This document shows positions 10,350 through 21,190 of a stretch of DNA of 40,406 nt, one piece after another; position 1 is the first letter of the stretch; the number at the start of each line of letters is the position of its first letter. The stretch is from Chara braunii. Its lineage: Eukaryota > Streptophyta > Charophyceae > Charales > Characeae. The notes below the pieces were generated by a model, which had not been told where the DNA came from, did not search any database, and saw only the letters and a list, made by a program, of their open reading frames with translations. The stretch lies in NCBI GenBank assembly GCA_003427395.1, contig BFEA01000284.1, positions 840,502 through 880,907 on the forward strand, given 5' to 3'. Made by a program: the position numbers and the translations under genes.

Positions 10350-11289
10350 TGAAACGGTTTCACCCAGTTCCCGCGACAGTACAGATCCCAGGGCTCGATC
10401 CCTAGACCTACCCATACCCCCTGTACATCTACCCGTTGACCCTGTGTGTCTCGAACCCACGACCTGTCCCTTAAAGTCGTAGATCGTCGTTCTGCATGCT
10501 AGTTGGGTCGTGGGGACTTGAACCGTAGACTATAGGATTAATAGTCTTAGGGTCAGTCCGGAAGGTTAGTCCTACGTACAGCGAAGGGCCAGTCTACATT
10601 AGCCTAGGAAGTTCTAGAAGCGTCAACTTGACCTTTCAAAACTGTAAAAGTCAGTCGGTCAGTCTACCTAGTCCAGTCAGCAGTTCCCAGTCCCAGTCCA
10701 CCTTGTCTAGTCAGCAAGTACCAGGTGGGGCTGCACACGTTTGGGCCTGGGACTGGTGGCAGGCCAGACCACCAGCCAAACAGTATAAATAAAGAGGCAG
10801 CGTTCAGCCATTCATTCATTCGCCTGCGAGCCATGTGGAAGCTCTGCTAGTGTGACTTGTGCGTTGGAGGTCTGCAGGTGCCAGATGAAGAAAAGGGCAG
10901 CGGCCATAGCCGCTAGTAGAGGAGGAAGACGACGACGGCCATAGCCGCCCAGAGATGACGTCAACAGATAGGACGTTGTGTGTGTGTGTGAGTGCGTGGA
11001 CATTCAGGGCAGATCCGAGTGTGTGCATGTGCGTGAGTGAGTGCGAGGAGTCTGATGGTGGAGACAGTGTACAGGTGGGAATTCAGACAGCATTCAGCTG
11101 CCATAGCCGCTAGATGTAACAAGTTGACTTAAGCTGAGTTCCTGGCCAGAGGCCATATCTCTGAGTTTTCTGTGTGGGCGCAGTGCACCATCACAAGTTC
11201 GATGCTAATTCTGCGTTGACGAGGTTGTTTTGCCGTCGGCACATCCATGTATGCATGTTGCAAGTAAGATTGAGACAAGTCTGATTCCA
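10350..11289 (+). repeat. 3' LTR of element 1
   Basis: Begins TGAAACGGTTTCACCC and ends GATTCCA. It matches the 5' LTR with scattered substitutions and small indels, including a shorter (TG)n tract. It contains the TATA-like TATAAATA at 10784-10791 and the dyad GCGGCCATAGCCGC at 10900-10913. Confidence 0.92.
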
Positions 11290-11293
11290 AAAT
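11290..11293. repeat. Target-site duplication AAAT, right copy of element 1
   Basis: Matches 2432-2435 and is 4 bp, not the 5 bp usual for this superfamily. Confidence 0.6.
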
Positions 11294-11575
11294 GGAGGCT
11301 GGACTTTCTATGCACAGGCCAGGCTGCAGATGGTTCAATTTGTGCTCGATGGGAAGTTTGCCTGCCGGTGAAAGTCGGTCTGCAGGCGCTAGTGGTTTAT
11401 AACTTATAAGGATGTTTAGAGAGAGAACATGTTGAAGGGTCTTTGTTGAGGACTAACTTGACATTTTTTCCAATGAAGTGATATTTGCTTTTTTTTTTAT
11501 TTTTTGAACCTTTTTCCTTCCCTTTTTTTTCTGTACTCTACAATTCCTGAGGACTGACTTGACATTTCTGGAGAT
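11294..11575. other. Host flank, possible intron end
   Basis: No gene recognised. The last ~100 bases are T/C-rich with CTGACTTGAC sequences, compatible with a branch point and polypyrimidine tract before the AG at 11583-11584. Confidence 0.35.
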
Positions 11576-11665
11576 ATGTTGCAGCTTGAGTCCTTGGACG
11601 GCCGACCAATTGACCAAGAAGATTCCAATTCCGTAATGATTTCATCCGCCTCCTTGTCATCGTCG

Positions 11666-11731
<66 letters not shown>

Positions 11732-12727
11732 GATATGGATGATGAGGATGTGGAGATGGAAGAACGTGATTACGATACTGATGGTGACGATGAGCTGCAG
11801 CAAGGCAGGACATGCGGTGCTTCACTTGCAACTGGAAATGAAGCCGGTTCCTCAACAACGAACTGTTCAGCTTGCAATACCAGAACCAATGAGGTCCCAG
11901 TCTCCAGCACAGTCGCCATCTCCATGGCCCCTGTCTCCACGGTCCCGGTCTCCACGGTCCCAGTCTCCATGGTCCAGGTGTCGGACACCAAGGGCAGCCT
12001 GGCCGGTCCTGATGGCGTGGACGGCAATGGCACCAAGCGTGACAAGAGGGACTGGAAAGGAAGACCACGAGGTCCCGACAAATCTGCGAAACAATGTGCA
12101 GCAGAGAAGGAACAGTCAAGGATGCAATACTGCAGCAGTATGAAAGAGCACAATGACTGCTCTGATGACGGTGAAGAAGATTTGTCATCAAGTCGGCTAG
12201 AGTTCCGATCGACGGCTGGTAGAAGTTGTGTTGACCCGGGAGCAGAGCCCTACAGGGAGCAATTGCCTGGGAAGAGCAGCAAAGGGGGAACTTTAAGAAT
12301 AGAAGACAGCAATCAAGATAATGAGATAGGAAGTCCTAGCAGCGACCGGGCGTTGGCCGCGACGGAAGCATGGGCCAGTTCAGAGGAGAAGGCCAACTTC
12401 GTCAGATGGCGGAGAAACAGCAACAGAAGAGAAAGAATGTGTCAGAGGGATCTGATAGGAGCAGGGAACAAATGGGGTCTTGATGATGACAATGAAGAGC
12501 CAGGGAGTTCTGTGTTGGACAGGTTAAAAGCATCTGACGCAGAGATCAGCAGCCTTATGGACGAGTTGTGGGAGAGGGAGGTGGCTTTGCTGCGCGACGG
12601 GCTAACGGATGACTTCATCATCGCTGAGCCGGTAATCAGTACCCCCTTCCATCAACAGAACCCCTTCATGAGTCCTTTGCCGTTCAACAGCCTTGAAAGT
12701 GTTGCTCAATGGTCCCTTGAAAAATAG
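11576..12727 (+). CDS. Unidentified Ser/Asp-rich protein, probably a last exon
   Basis: A 383-codon open frame, the only long ORF here without transposon motifs. In order it shows a poly-Ser tract from (TCA)n codons (about residues 24-52), an Asp/Glu-rich stretch, a 15-bp tandem repeat giving V-P-V-S-T units (about residues 118-135), a basic K-R-D-K-R-D-W-K-G-R-P-R segment, and a C-terminal acidic region. The C-terminus (L-D-R-L-K-A-S-D-A-E-I-S-S-L-M-D-E-L-W) looks helical. I recognise no family. The ATG at 11576 overlaps a plausible 3' splice site (TTGCAG ending at 11584), so the true exon may start at 11585 and continue from an upstream exon. Composition suggests a nuclear regulatory or scaffold protein, but that is a guess. 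Confidence 0.45.
11656..11732. repeat. (TCA)n trinucleotide repeat in the Ser-rich ORF
   Basis: About 25 TCA/TCG codons in tandem. In frame they encode poly-Ser, so repeat-length changes would keep the frame. Confidence 0.9.
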
Positions 12728-13399
12728 GGAGCAGCCCCCCGCCGCCCTCGTTCGCAGCTTGCTCTCTGGTCTCGTTCTTCAAAACTCTTTCTCAGGTTAT
12801 TAATGAACAATGTGCATTGCATCTGGGACAACCGAGAGCATTACGACTTTCCTGGATTTCTGTGACCACAATTACGTCCAGAGATCAAGCCACCAGTTCC
12901 TCTGTGAGTACACCCAGATAGGGTCAGACACCGTTGAGCCGTCTTGTGTTTGCTCTCGCTCCTTGCAGCGCTGGGATGAAGAAATGAACATCGTACAGAA
13001 GGAAAAGGAAACAAAAATGAAACGAACAGAGGGGGAAAAGAATTTGGAAATTTCATTGCAAAACTCTTTGGCCGGCCAAATTTCCAGATGAGCATTTACT
13101 GAGATAAATGTCCAAATTTCTTTATTGGAGGTGGTCTCCGTATCATGTATGGAGCACAGGTGAACTAAAACCGATGTTATCAGAAGGGCAGTTGAGAGGA
13201 GGCCCTGCCGGTGATATGTCTCTGTTGAAGCTTGGATGAACCTGGCGGTATTTATGGCCATGCTCATGCTTCATCAGCATGGACATGTTTGTCATGAATT
13301 AGCATGAACCTATCTGTCGGCACTAATAGTTAAGAGCCAAAAGCCAAGTTGGCAGAAGCAGGATGGCGGAAGGGTGGGTGAGAGAGCAGGCAGGCAGGC
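12728..13399. other. Region downstream of the Ser-rich ORF
   Basis: Probably 3' untranslated or intergenic DNA. A 93-codon frame at 12810-13091 has no recognisable features. An imperfect palindromic CATGCTCATGC...GCATGGACATG segment lies near 13260-13290. Confidence 0.4.
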
Positions 13400-13537
13400 N
13401 NNNNNNNNNNNNNNNNNNNNNNNNNNNNNNNNNNNNNNNNNNNNNNNNNNNNNNNNNNNNNNNNNNNNNNNNNNNNNNNNNNNNNNNNNNNNNNNNNNNN
13501 NNNNNNNNNNNNNNNNNNNNNNNNNNNNNNNNNNNNN
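13400..13537. other. Assembly gap (138 N)
   Basis: Run of N. Both sides are G-rich (GGCAGGCAGGC before, GGGTGGGGGAGCAGG after), so the gap probably spans a G-rich simple repeat. Confidence 0.98.
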
Positions 13538-14914
13538 GGGTGGGGGAGCAGGTGGGTAGATGTACAGAGCGGAATATCATCTTGGGGGCCTGGTGACTCT
13601 GGTGAGGAGGAAAAAATGTGAGACCAGTCCAGTTGAAGGCATACACAAACTTGCATGTTTGCCACGGCATTGGACTCATCTATATGGGAGTACTAGTGCA
13701 CAATTATATTGCCTAAATAAAAACGAACATGCGCACCCATCTGCTTTTGAAAAAGGACTAGTTCCAAAGCAGTTCGCATATATTGTCACATATTTATCAA
13801 CTAAAACAGTGCACTTTGTGAAGCAAACGATAAAAACACAGAAGACAAACATGAAGAGCAACACTGAAACCGTTCTTTTGATCATTTCTTCCTTCCACTC
13901 CCCCTTCTCTGTGCCTCTCACGTACAGGGCTCGCCACTTTGATAAAGTCAAGTGCAAGCTACCCACATCCCCGTGTGCCATAACGGCCCACTTGTACAGT
14001 GTGAAAACGAGGCAGAGTAAAGGGAAGAGGAGATAAACTGAGAGAAAGGATGAAATGCTTGAATGCATACAAAATTAAGGGAAAGTAAGGAGTGTGGAAT
14101 GAAGATGAAAGCAAAGGATAAGAGAAGGCTCAAGAATCAGTCTGTCCTTGATGACAAAGAGGACACGCATTGTCACTCTTTCCTTCGGCTTATCTGCGCT
14201 GATGCTTTTTTTTCAGAACTTACAGTCAGCATGTCCATTGTGCGGGTGAGCGCAAATAAGGCAGCACACAACGGCATTCTTTCAAGAATTCCTTATGGTA
14301 TACTCGCACTAGGGCTCTCCTGGCAGTATGTGACTGCAATGACGTTCAGATTCAGTCCAGAAAGTCTCAGCGTGAATGCACCCATAGCAAAAAGGAGGCC
14401 TTGACAAGGAAGGTGCATCCCCTGTGACGTGTTCTTGAAACACACATCCAAGGAAGTGGGTGGGAAAGTGACGCCCCCATTTCCAAGGCCCTTTTCATTC
14501 AAATGTCAAAGCCTGCAGCCTTGCATGCTGCACCTCAAAAAGGGTTATCTACCATTGAGAGCTAATGGAGGCATAACCGACAACCTTGCATGCTGCTGTA
14601 GTTTGAGCAGCAGAGTTTTCCTGGGAACTCAGGTTGGGACATAAGTGTTGCATATGGTCCATGGGTGACGACGGACGTTCTGCAGAGTGACTCCCCTGGC
14701 TCAGCAGGTGGTGGGAACCAAGTCTGCGGTGTTCTACTTGTGGTGTGAGTAGGTCTCGGACGGCTTTGTTCGATGTTGGATGTGTGGACTGACTTGTCTA
14801 TGCTCAGCGGCTGTGCGTTGCTGCCCATGCCGCTTGCTCCTGATGTCATTCGTTGCAGCTCGCATGTTGCCGTGTAGTTTGACTGCGTTGCTGGTGCTGG
14901 CTTGTGTTTTGCTG
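13538..14914. other. Intergenic DNA, no gene recognised
   Basis: Several short frames occur on both strands. One 130-codon minus-strand frame (13676-14068) is partly hydrophobic, but none shows a known motif. The last ~130 bases are T/G-rich with recurrent GTTGC words and resemble the DNA resuming after element 2 at 23894, as expected for one locus split by insertion. Confidence 0.4.
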
Positions 14915-14918
14915 CGCT
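14915..14918. repeat. Target-site duplication CGCT, left copy of element 2
   Basis: CGCT precedes the 5' LTR and recurs at 23890-23893 directly after the 3' LTR. Confidence 0.6.
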
Positions 14919-16130
14919 TGCAATGACTTGCTGGTTCCAGGTTGCCTGTAGCCTCTCTCAGACGAGGCTGTACCATAGGTAGGGACAGATTCGTAATTTT
15001 GTTTGGCTGAGGGCTAACCGAGAGACCTACCTGTAAGGAAAATCCGTTAGGGACATATTTGTTAAATATAGGAGATATGGGCCCAGTACTAACTCGAATT
15101 TCTTACAGTTACCCTAACTGCGAATAGCAGACCCGGGCTACCCTAGGACAGACAGGCCCAATGGGCCTACGCTGATAGACGGTCCTATAGCCTATAGCCG
15201 GGTAGGGAGAGGCCCTAGAGGCCAAAACAGAAACGGTACCGGTCGGTCAGTCATTCCGGTCTAGGTCATGTCTAGGCTAGTCTAGGGTATAGATAGGATG
15301 GGGACATCGGTCCTCGGCTTTTGGCAGTTGACACTTTGTGGTGGAAGTTGCTGCACACACGGTATCAGGTCGTGGTTGCTGATTCTGGTGGTGGAGACGC
15401 CGGACATAGCCAGACCTATGGAGCGCTGACCAGACTGGGGTCAATGCTGTCCGCTCTGACTCTCTGGGAGTCAAAGCGGTCTGGGCTATCAGAGGTCTGA
15501 TGCGTTGGAGCACGTGGTGCACTGCTGACCCTCCTCAGGAGTAGGGTCCCAGTGGCGATGCAGCCATAGCTGCATCTTCTCAGAGGATATCATCGTTTGG
15601 ACTTCATCTTCATCAGGGACTGTTGGCGCTGAGCCTCTTCTTCATCATCTGGGTGGCGATTGGCTTTGGGAGCCTGTTTCATCTTGGCGCAGGCCACTGA
15701 GTTGGATGTCAGGGTGGCGTTGGGTGTTACCTGGGGTTCGGGTGCTATTTTTAGCTGCTCGGTGTGTGTGGGGTTGAGGCGCTACCCCTCTGAGGGTAGC
15801 GCAACAGGGATCTGAGGTTATTCAGGGAAAACATGCTCTGAGTTTAATAGACAATTGTAATACTGTGTTTGAGTTGTCATCTCTTCATTGATTTCTGGCT
15901 ATGATCACTCGGTTGTCTTCTATGAATGATTGTTGGGACTGCTATGGAGAGAATTCACTGAATTGTGTATTCTGTCACTTCGCTTCTCTGAGTCTTCCGC
16001 TGCGTTTTCTTTTCTGGGCGGTGTGACCCTCCACTACCTCTCCCCTTCCTTCTGTGCATGTATGGGCGTGCACGGGAGTTCCTGTGAGTGAGCGTTGATA
16101 AAAGTTCAACGAACAATCATGTTCATAGCA
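14919..16130 (+). repeat. 5' LTR of element 2
   Basis: Begins TGCAATGACTTGCTGG and ends TCATAGCA. It aligns with 22725-23889 and carries about 30 extra bases near 15260-15300. It contains the extended dyad ATGCAGCCATAGCTGCAT at 15558-15575. The start is fixed by where homology with the 3' LTR begins. Confidence 0.88.
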
Positions 16131-16132
16131 GT

Positions 16133-16146
16133 TGGTATCAAAGCAG
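16133..16146 (+). other. Primer-binding site, element 2 (tRNA-iMet-like)
   Basis: TGGTATCAAAGCAG lies two bases after the LTR end. It matches the initiator-Met complement TGGTATCAGAGC except for one base. Confidence 0.75.
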
Positions 16147-17490
16147 ATCGGACCCAGACAGTGGCGAGATGATGGACTGAGGCAGCCATCACTACCTGAG
16201 AGCTTCTGACGTTGGGTTTCATGTTGGAATCACATCTTCAGTACTGCGCTCAGTAGGGTGTTGGTGAGGCATGTGTGGCGGTTGGTATGACACAGAGATT
16301 GGTGGCGATTCAGTACTCAATGGCCTGGGAGGCACTGAGGGGTTATTTTTAGCCCAGGCGTTGACTCTGCTGGTGGCGAGATACCTGGGGGTATGTCGAG
16401 TTTCAGATCCTAGGTCGGATATGGTGAATCTGATTAGTGGGGATTAATCTCCATATCAAGAACTACAATATCACCAAATTTCAGGAGATTTGGAACGTGG
16501 GAGCACCAGGAACAGTGAATTGAAGAAACTGGCGAGATGGCAGCCATAGCCAGTTCAGCTTCTTCTTCCAGTGTTTTGACCTGAAGTAAGTGTGTTCCTT
16601 ACTCAAGTCCCTGTAGTGAGTCTGATAGTTGTGATTAGACTGGGAAAATCGAAACCATATGCTGTAGACAGTGAAACTTGAAAATCGCACTGCCTGACAG
16701 CCATAGCTATTTCCCCTACCTACCTACTTTGACTTCTACTGACTCTGTTTGACCTCCTCTCTATCTCAAATTGCATCTCTGACTGTACTACAGTATTGCG
16801 ATGCAGTACACATAGTGAATTGAGTAGCTCAGGGTCTGTATGTCAGTGATAATGAAATTCTGCAGGTTGCGCTGCCATAGCCAGTGCTTGAGGCAGCTAG
16901 GTTTGTCATATCTTAGGTTTTGTCCGTCAGAATTTCAGTCTGTCAGTCACCCTGAAATCGCAATTCAACATTGAGTCAGTGTCTGAAAGCGCACTACTGG
17001 GTTTGATGATTTGAATCAGGTACAATGATATCTGTACTTCGCCTCACCTATAGTGGGGCATACAGGGTCCTACAGTGCCAGTGTCAGTAGTAGGAGTCTA
17101 AAAATAGCTTGATCAGTCATTCGCTGCATCTTGGTTGACTACTGGGTTCTGTTAATCGCTACTGACTCTTTGCGCTATTCTGACCTTCTATTTACAGTCC
17201 AAGGTTGCATCCTGTCTAACTATTTGACATCGATTCTGGGGTTATTGCACTCAGATGAGGATTTTGGGCTGTGAATGAAAAATCGCAAGCTGGTTTTATC
17301 TAGAATTACCCTAAACTGACCCAGAATAACCCTCAGCGGCCTACAGAGGCTGAGCGCTCTTCTGCCTAACTCACCACGTCTCTTCTCATCAGGTGGCAGT
17401 GATTACATCAGTGGTTGTGTGCATAATCTTAATCTCTGCTGACCTTATATCTGTCTGTCTATATTTATTTGATTGTGTGTGTGGTTCATT
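16147..17490 (+). other. 5' leader of element 2
   Basis: About 1.3 kb without coding features. It contains at least three CCATAGC motifs (near 16543, 16702 and 16873). Confidence 0.75.
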
Positions 17491-19058
17491 ATGGCTGACG
17501 CTGAGACAAAGGTTGAGGAAGGAGAACCTTCTACTCACCCTCCCCCACTTCCTCTCTCCCCCCTGGAACAGGCCCTGCTTGAAGCGGAGGAAAACCGCAG
17601 GCAGAGGCCCATGTCCAGCGGTTGAAGAGGGAGATGAAGGAAGCTGAGGAGGCTAGCAGGAAGGAGGAGAGGAGGAGGCAGTTACGTAAGGAGGTTGAGA
17701 AAGTTGTTACTAGTGGTACCTCCAGTCAGTATAGTAAGGATACTGCTGAGTTGGTGCTGTTAACATACACCCTCAACAGGTCTTACTTTTCTAACTGGTA
17801 TCAGCGGATTCTTGTTGTAGAGAATCAATGCTCTGCCATCGACCACAAGGTCGATAAGTTGACAGCAAGCCTTGATTCCCTAACAACGAGTGTCAACAAG
17901 ATTCTGCAACATTTGCAGCTTCCTGTACCTTCTCCCCAACCTCTTCAACCTGTCCCAGCATCCGTTTCACCATCCCACAGTCGTCCAGCTTCACCTGCTG
18001 GTTCCCATGTGTCCTCTACCTCTGTTCCCTCTGGCACATCTGATCAGCGGCAGCCCAAGCTGACACCACCTCCAATGTATTCTGGGGAAGACCCCAAGGT
18101 GGATGTATCAGACTGGATCACCGCTATGCAGGCGTACCTGGGCAGCTTTGTATGTCCAGAGGTGACAAAGGTAGGGACCATTCTGGGTCGTCTGGAGAGG
18201 ACTGCACTCAAGTGGTGCACCTCCTCTGCAACGAAACAGAATCTGCCCATGGACAAATGGGCACAGCAGCTGAAGGTGGAGGGGATGCTGCAGGCTCTGC
18301 GGGACCGGTTTGCGGACAGGGAGCAGGCCCGAAAAGCTGCAGATAAGATACTGCTGTTGGGCTCACGCAGATTCGAGGGTTCCCTGTCCAAGCTCTACAG
18401 TCTGTTTGAGAGCTTGACTGCTACACCCGGTGTGGAGATGAGTGAGTCTGACTAGCTCACTCACTTCCCGCGCGCAGCGCCTCCAGACTACTCCATTGCT
18501 CTCTACTCTCAGGGCCACAAGGACTGGAGGTCCTTTGGCAAAGCGGCCCTGGACCGGGAGTCTCGGCTCAAGGTTCAGGAACCTTCTCAAGGAAGGAGGA
18601 GACCCTCTTCCAGGGGACAGCGCAAGAAGAAGGGTGCTCTATTGGCTGCTGATGAAGTTTCTGATTCTGATGCATCTCAGCGTGACAGTCCTCCATCTGA
18701 GACTGCATCAGTATCAGCAGTTGAACCAGCCGTTCTTGCCCTGGCCGAGAACCTTGCTGCTATCTTTAAGGGAAAGACTGGCAACAACAGCAACAGCAAG
18801 GGCTCAGCCAGCCAGAAGGGGAAAGGGAAGGGACATGCCTCTTCCCCTCAGGCCCAGAGAGCTAACCTACCACGAGACGTCCATTGGCCAGTCAACATCA
18901 TGGATCCTTCCACCCCTCCCTGGAGAGCGCTCAGGATCTAGGAAGGGCAATGGCAGAAAAGGAAGGAGCGTGAGGTTTGTTTTCGTTGCGAGGGGGACAA
19001 CTTCCTGAAAGATTGTCCCCATATGCCTCGCAAACCTGGTTCTAGTTCAAAAAACTAG
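17491..19058 (+). pseudogene. gag: gag of element 2 (disrupted)
   Basis: The ATG at 17491 has G at +4 and starts an acidic N-terminus that passes, via a 1-base frame change near 17600, into the main frame. That frame has a basic/acidic coiled coil, a Pro/Ser linker, and a capsid-like region (P-P-M-Y-S-G-E-D-P-K...W-I-T-A-M-Q-A-Y-L to about 18440). TAG at 18453 and TAG at 18939 interrupt it. The zinc knuckle near 18979 reads C-F-R-C-E-G-D-N-F-L-K-D-C: the expected His is missing and spacing is one residue short, consistent with a 3-base loss. Gag ends at TAG 19056, directly after a slippery heptamer. Confidence 0.83.
19049..19055 (+). promoter_or_regulatory. Canonical -1 frameshift heptamer A AAA AAC
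   Basis: In the gag frame the codons are TCA AAA AAC TAG, so A AAA AAC is phased as X XXY YYZ and abuts the gag stop. The -1 frame is the pol frame. An 8-bp perfect stem (AAGTGGAG at 19071-19078 with CTCCACTT at 19090-19097, 11-base loop) begins 15 bases downstream. Confidence 0.7.
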
Positions 19059-19912
19059 ACCAGCAGAGGGAAGTGGAGTTAGCAGCTGCCTCCACTTGTG
19101 CTGATTCAGATTCTGACGAGTCTGAATCTGCATCTACCCTCACTAACTCTGTTAGAGTTGCTGAGTCAGGATCCTTCACTTACGTGGATCCTGACCTGGA
19201 TGAGACGTGGCAGAAAGATGACAGTCCGCCTTTTGCTGATCTTTTCCTGTCTTTGCAGGAAAAGAAAAAACATAAATCAGACCTCATCTTGATGCGACCC
19301 TCCATCCTGGGAGCCAGGATCAAAGGCCTTTTAGACTGTGGGGCTACGTGGAACTTCATCTCTCCCAAGGCTGTCAGCGAGCTGCACTTGGATGGGAGAT
19401 TGGTTACAGCAGCCATTGGAAGTCCGTATTGGGGACTCTTCCACAGTCCGGATTACCTCTGCTGTCAAGAACCTACCGGTTATCTTTGACAAGCAGAAGA
19501 AGGTCAGGCAGCGCCCGAACTTCTATGTTTTCCCTAACGTGCCTTTTGATCTTGTGTTCTCCATGCAGTGGCTAGAGGCCACTAACCCTAGGATCGACTG
19601 GCAGATCCCCAGGGTAGAGCTCCCTGACTGGAGAGGGGACTATCAACCTTGTGTGCTGGCTGATGAGTACCATCCAGTCAGCAGTTGCTATTGTATGAGA
19701 GCACATGAGTTTTTCCAGCTCTCTCGCCAGACTGCCCACACACGTCTGTTTGTTGCATATGTGAAACAGACTGGTGTGGATGTTGTTCCTTGTCCCCCAC
19801 CGGTTCAGCAGGTCTTGGACCAGTTTCCAGACTTGATGCAGGAGCCTACTGGACTTGTCTGTAGGCAGATCCAACACAGGATTGAGCTCCTGCCAGGGCG
19901 GTCCCTCCTAAG
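19059..19912 (+). pseudogene. pol: pol of element 2: linker and aspartic protease
   Basis: The -1 frame encodes an Asp/Ser/Glu-rich linker, then a protease-like domain with D-C-G-A-T at 19334-19348 followed by N-F-I-S. The frame shifts near 19410-19420. The continuation carries the protease C-terminal half (V-P-F-D-L-V-F-S-M-Q-W-L) and a linker ending in I-Q-H-R-I-E-L-L-P-G. A second frame change just after that (near 19890-19910) separates it from RT. Cys after the catalytic Asp is unusual against the common Ser or Thr, but element 3 has it too. Confidence 0.8.
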
Positions 19913-21190
19913 GGCCGTATCTACAGGATGTCCCCTGCTGAACTCGATGAGCTCAGGAGACAGCTTGAGACCCTGACCAGCAAGGGCTGGATCTGACCCA
20001 GCACATCTGAATTTTGGGCTCCAGTTCTCTTTGTTCCAAAGGGAAATGGAGAATTCAGGATGTGCGTCGACTATAGGGGTCTCAATAAGATCACTAGGAA
20101 GTCTACAAAGCCCCTTCCTAGGATTGATGATCTGCTGGATATGGTGCAGGGTTGCACAATCTTCAGCAAGATCGACATCAAATCTGGCTACCACCAGATT
20201 GAGACGGCTGAAGGCGATGTCCACAAGACAGCCTTCAAGACCAGATACGACACCTATGAGTACCTGGTCATGCCTTTCAGTCTTTGCAATGCCCCTGGCA
20301 CATTCTAGACAGAGATGCATCGCATACTCAGGCCTTACTTAGACAGGTTTGTAGTTGTATACCTGGATGATATCCTGGTATTCAGTCGATCTGTCGACGA
20401 GCATGCGCAACATCTGGCTCTGGTTCTCCAGGCACTACATGAGGCCCAGTATAAGATCAACAGGGAAAAGTCCTCCTTTGGAGTGACTTCTGTGACTTAT
20501 CTGGAATATGTAATCTCTGGGGAAGGGCTAGCTCCTGAAGAAACTAAGGTTGCTGCGATTCAAGACTGGCCACAACCTACCATAGTGCGTGATGTCCGGT
20601 CATTCTTGGGCCTTGCATCATACTACAGAAAGTTCGTTAAGAACTTTTTTGCTATTGCTGCACCCCTGACTGATCTCACAAAGAAAGACACCCACTTTCT
20701 TTGGGCATCAGACTGTCAGCAGGCTTCCACACGCCTCAAGGAGGCCTTGATGCGTGCACCTGTTCTGAAGTTACCTGACCCTACCCTGCCCTTCGTACTA
20801 ACTATTGATGCTAGCCAGTATGGGGTTGGGGCAGTACTTCAGCAGGATGGTGGGCATGGTCTGCAGCCAGTTGAGTATATGAGCAAGAAGATTAAAGTAA
20901 AGAAGCTGCAGGATTCTACGTACGAGAAAGAGTTGTATACTCTAGTGTCAGCGCTAAAGCATTGGAAGCATTTCCTCATGGGCAGACACTTTCAGATCTA
21001 TTCAGATCACTCCACCTTACAGTGGATGAAGACCCAAGGGGAACTGAATGACAAGCTTGCGCGCTATATTCAGTTCATTGATCTGTTTGACTTTGAACTG
21101 AAACACAAGAAGGGCTGCTACAATCGTGTAGCAGATGCCCTTTCCCGTAGGCCTAACGCTCTTTGCCTGATCTCCTCTACTCATACTTTT
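19913..21190 (+). pseudogene. pol: pol of element 2: reverse transcriptase and RNase H
   Basis: Nearly continuous frame. Blocks seen: [33 protein letters not shown], catalytic Y-L-D-D at 20360-20371, and L-G-L-A-S-Y-Y-R-K-F. RNase H has T-I-D-A-S-Q-Y-G-V-G-A-V-L, the F-Q-I-Y-S-D-H-S-T-L region and A-D-A-L-S-R. Only two breaks: TGA at 19994 (CGA expected in W-I-R-P-S) and TAG at 20306 (CAG expected in T-F-Q-T). All visible catalytic aspartates remain. This is the best-preserved gypsy RT in the window. Confidence 0.9.

Larger units (their letters stand above)
2436..11289 (+). mobile_element. Ty3/gypsy LTR retrotransposon, element 1 (degenerate)
   Basis: An 8.85-kb element with two similar LTRs (944 and 940 bp, TG...CA ends), an initiator-Met PBS, gag with a CCHC knuckle, and pol in the order protease, reverse transcriptase, RNase H, integrase, chromodomain-like tail. 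The RT-before-integrase order identifies Ty3/gypsy rather than Ty1/copia. A purine-rich tract abuts the 3' LTR, and AAAT flanks both ends. Gag and pol contain many nonsense codons and frame changes, so this copy cannot encode its own proteins. The LTRs differ at several scattered sites, suggesting it is not a very recent insertion. Confidence 0.93.

Noticed and set aside
11538-12191. A 217-codon minus-strand frame with poly-Met
   Set aside because: It is the complement of the (TCA)n poly-Ser tract. The plus-strand frame is longer and has more protein-like composition.
12810-13091. A 93-codon frame after the Ser-rich ORF
   Set aside because: No family features. Probably in the 3' untranslated region.
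13676-14068. Minus-strand 130-codon frame with hydrophobic stretches
   Set aside because: No known motif, no supporting neighbours and no splice or promoter evidence. Kept as unassigned DNA.
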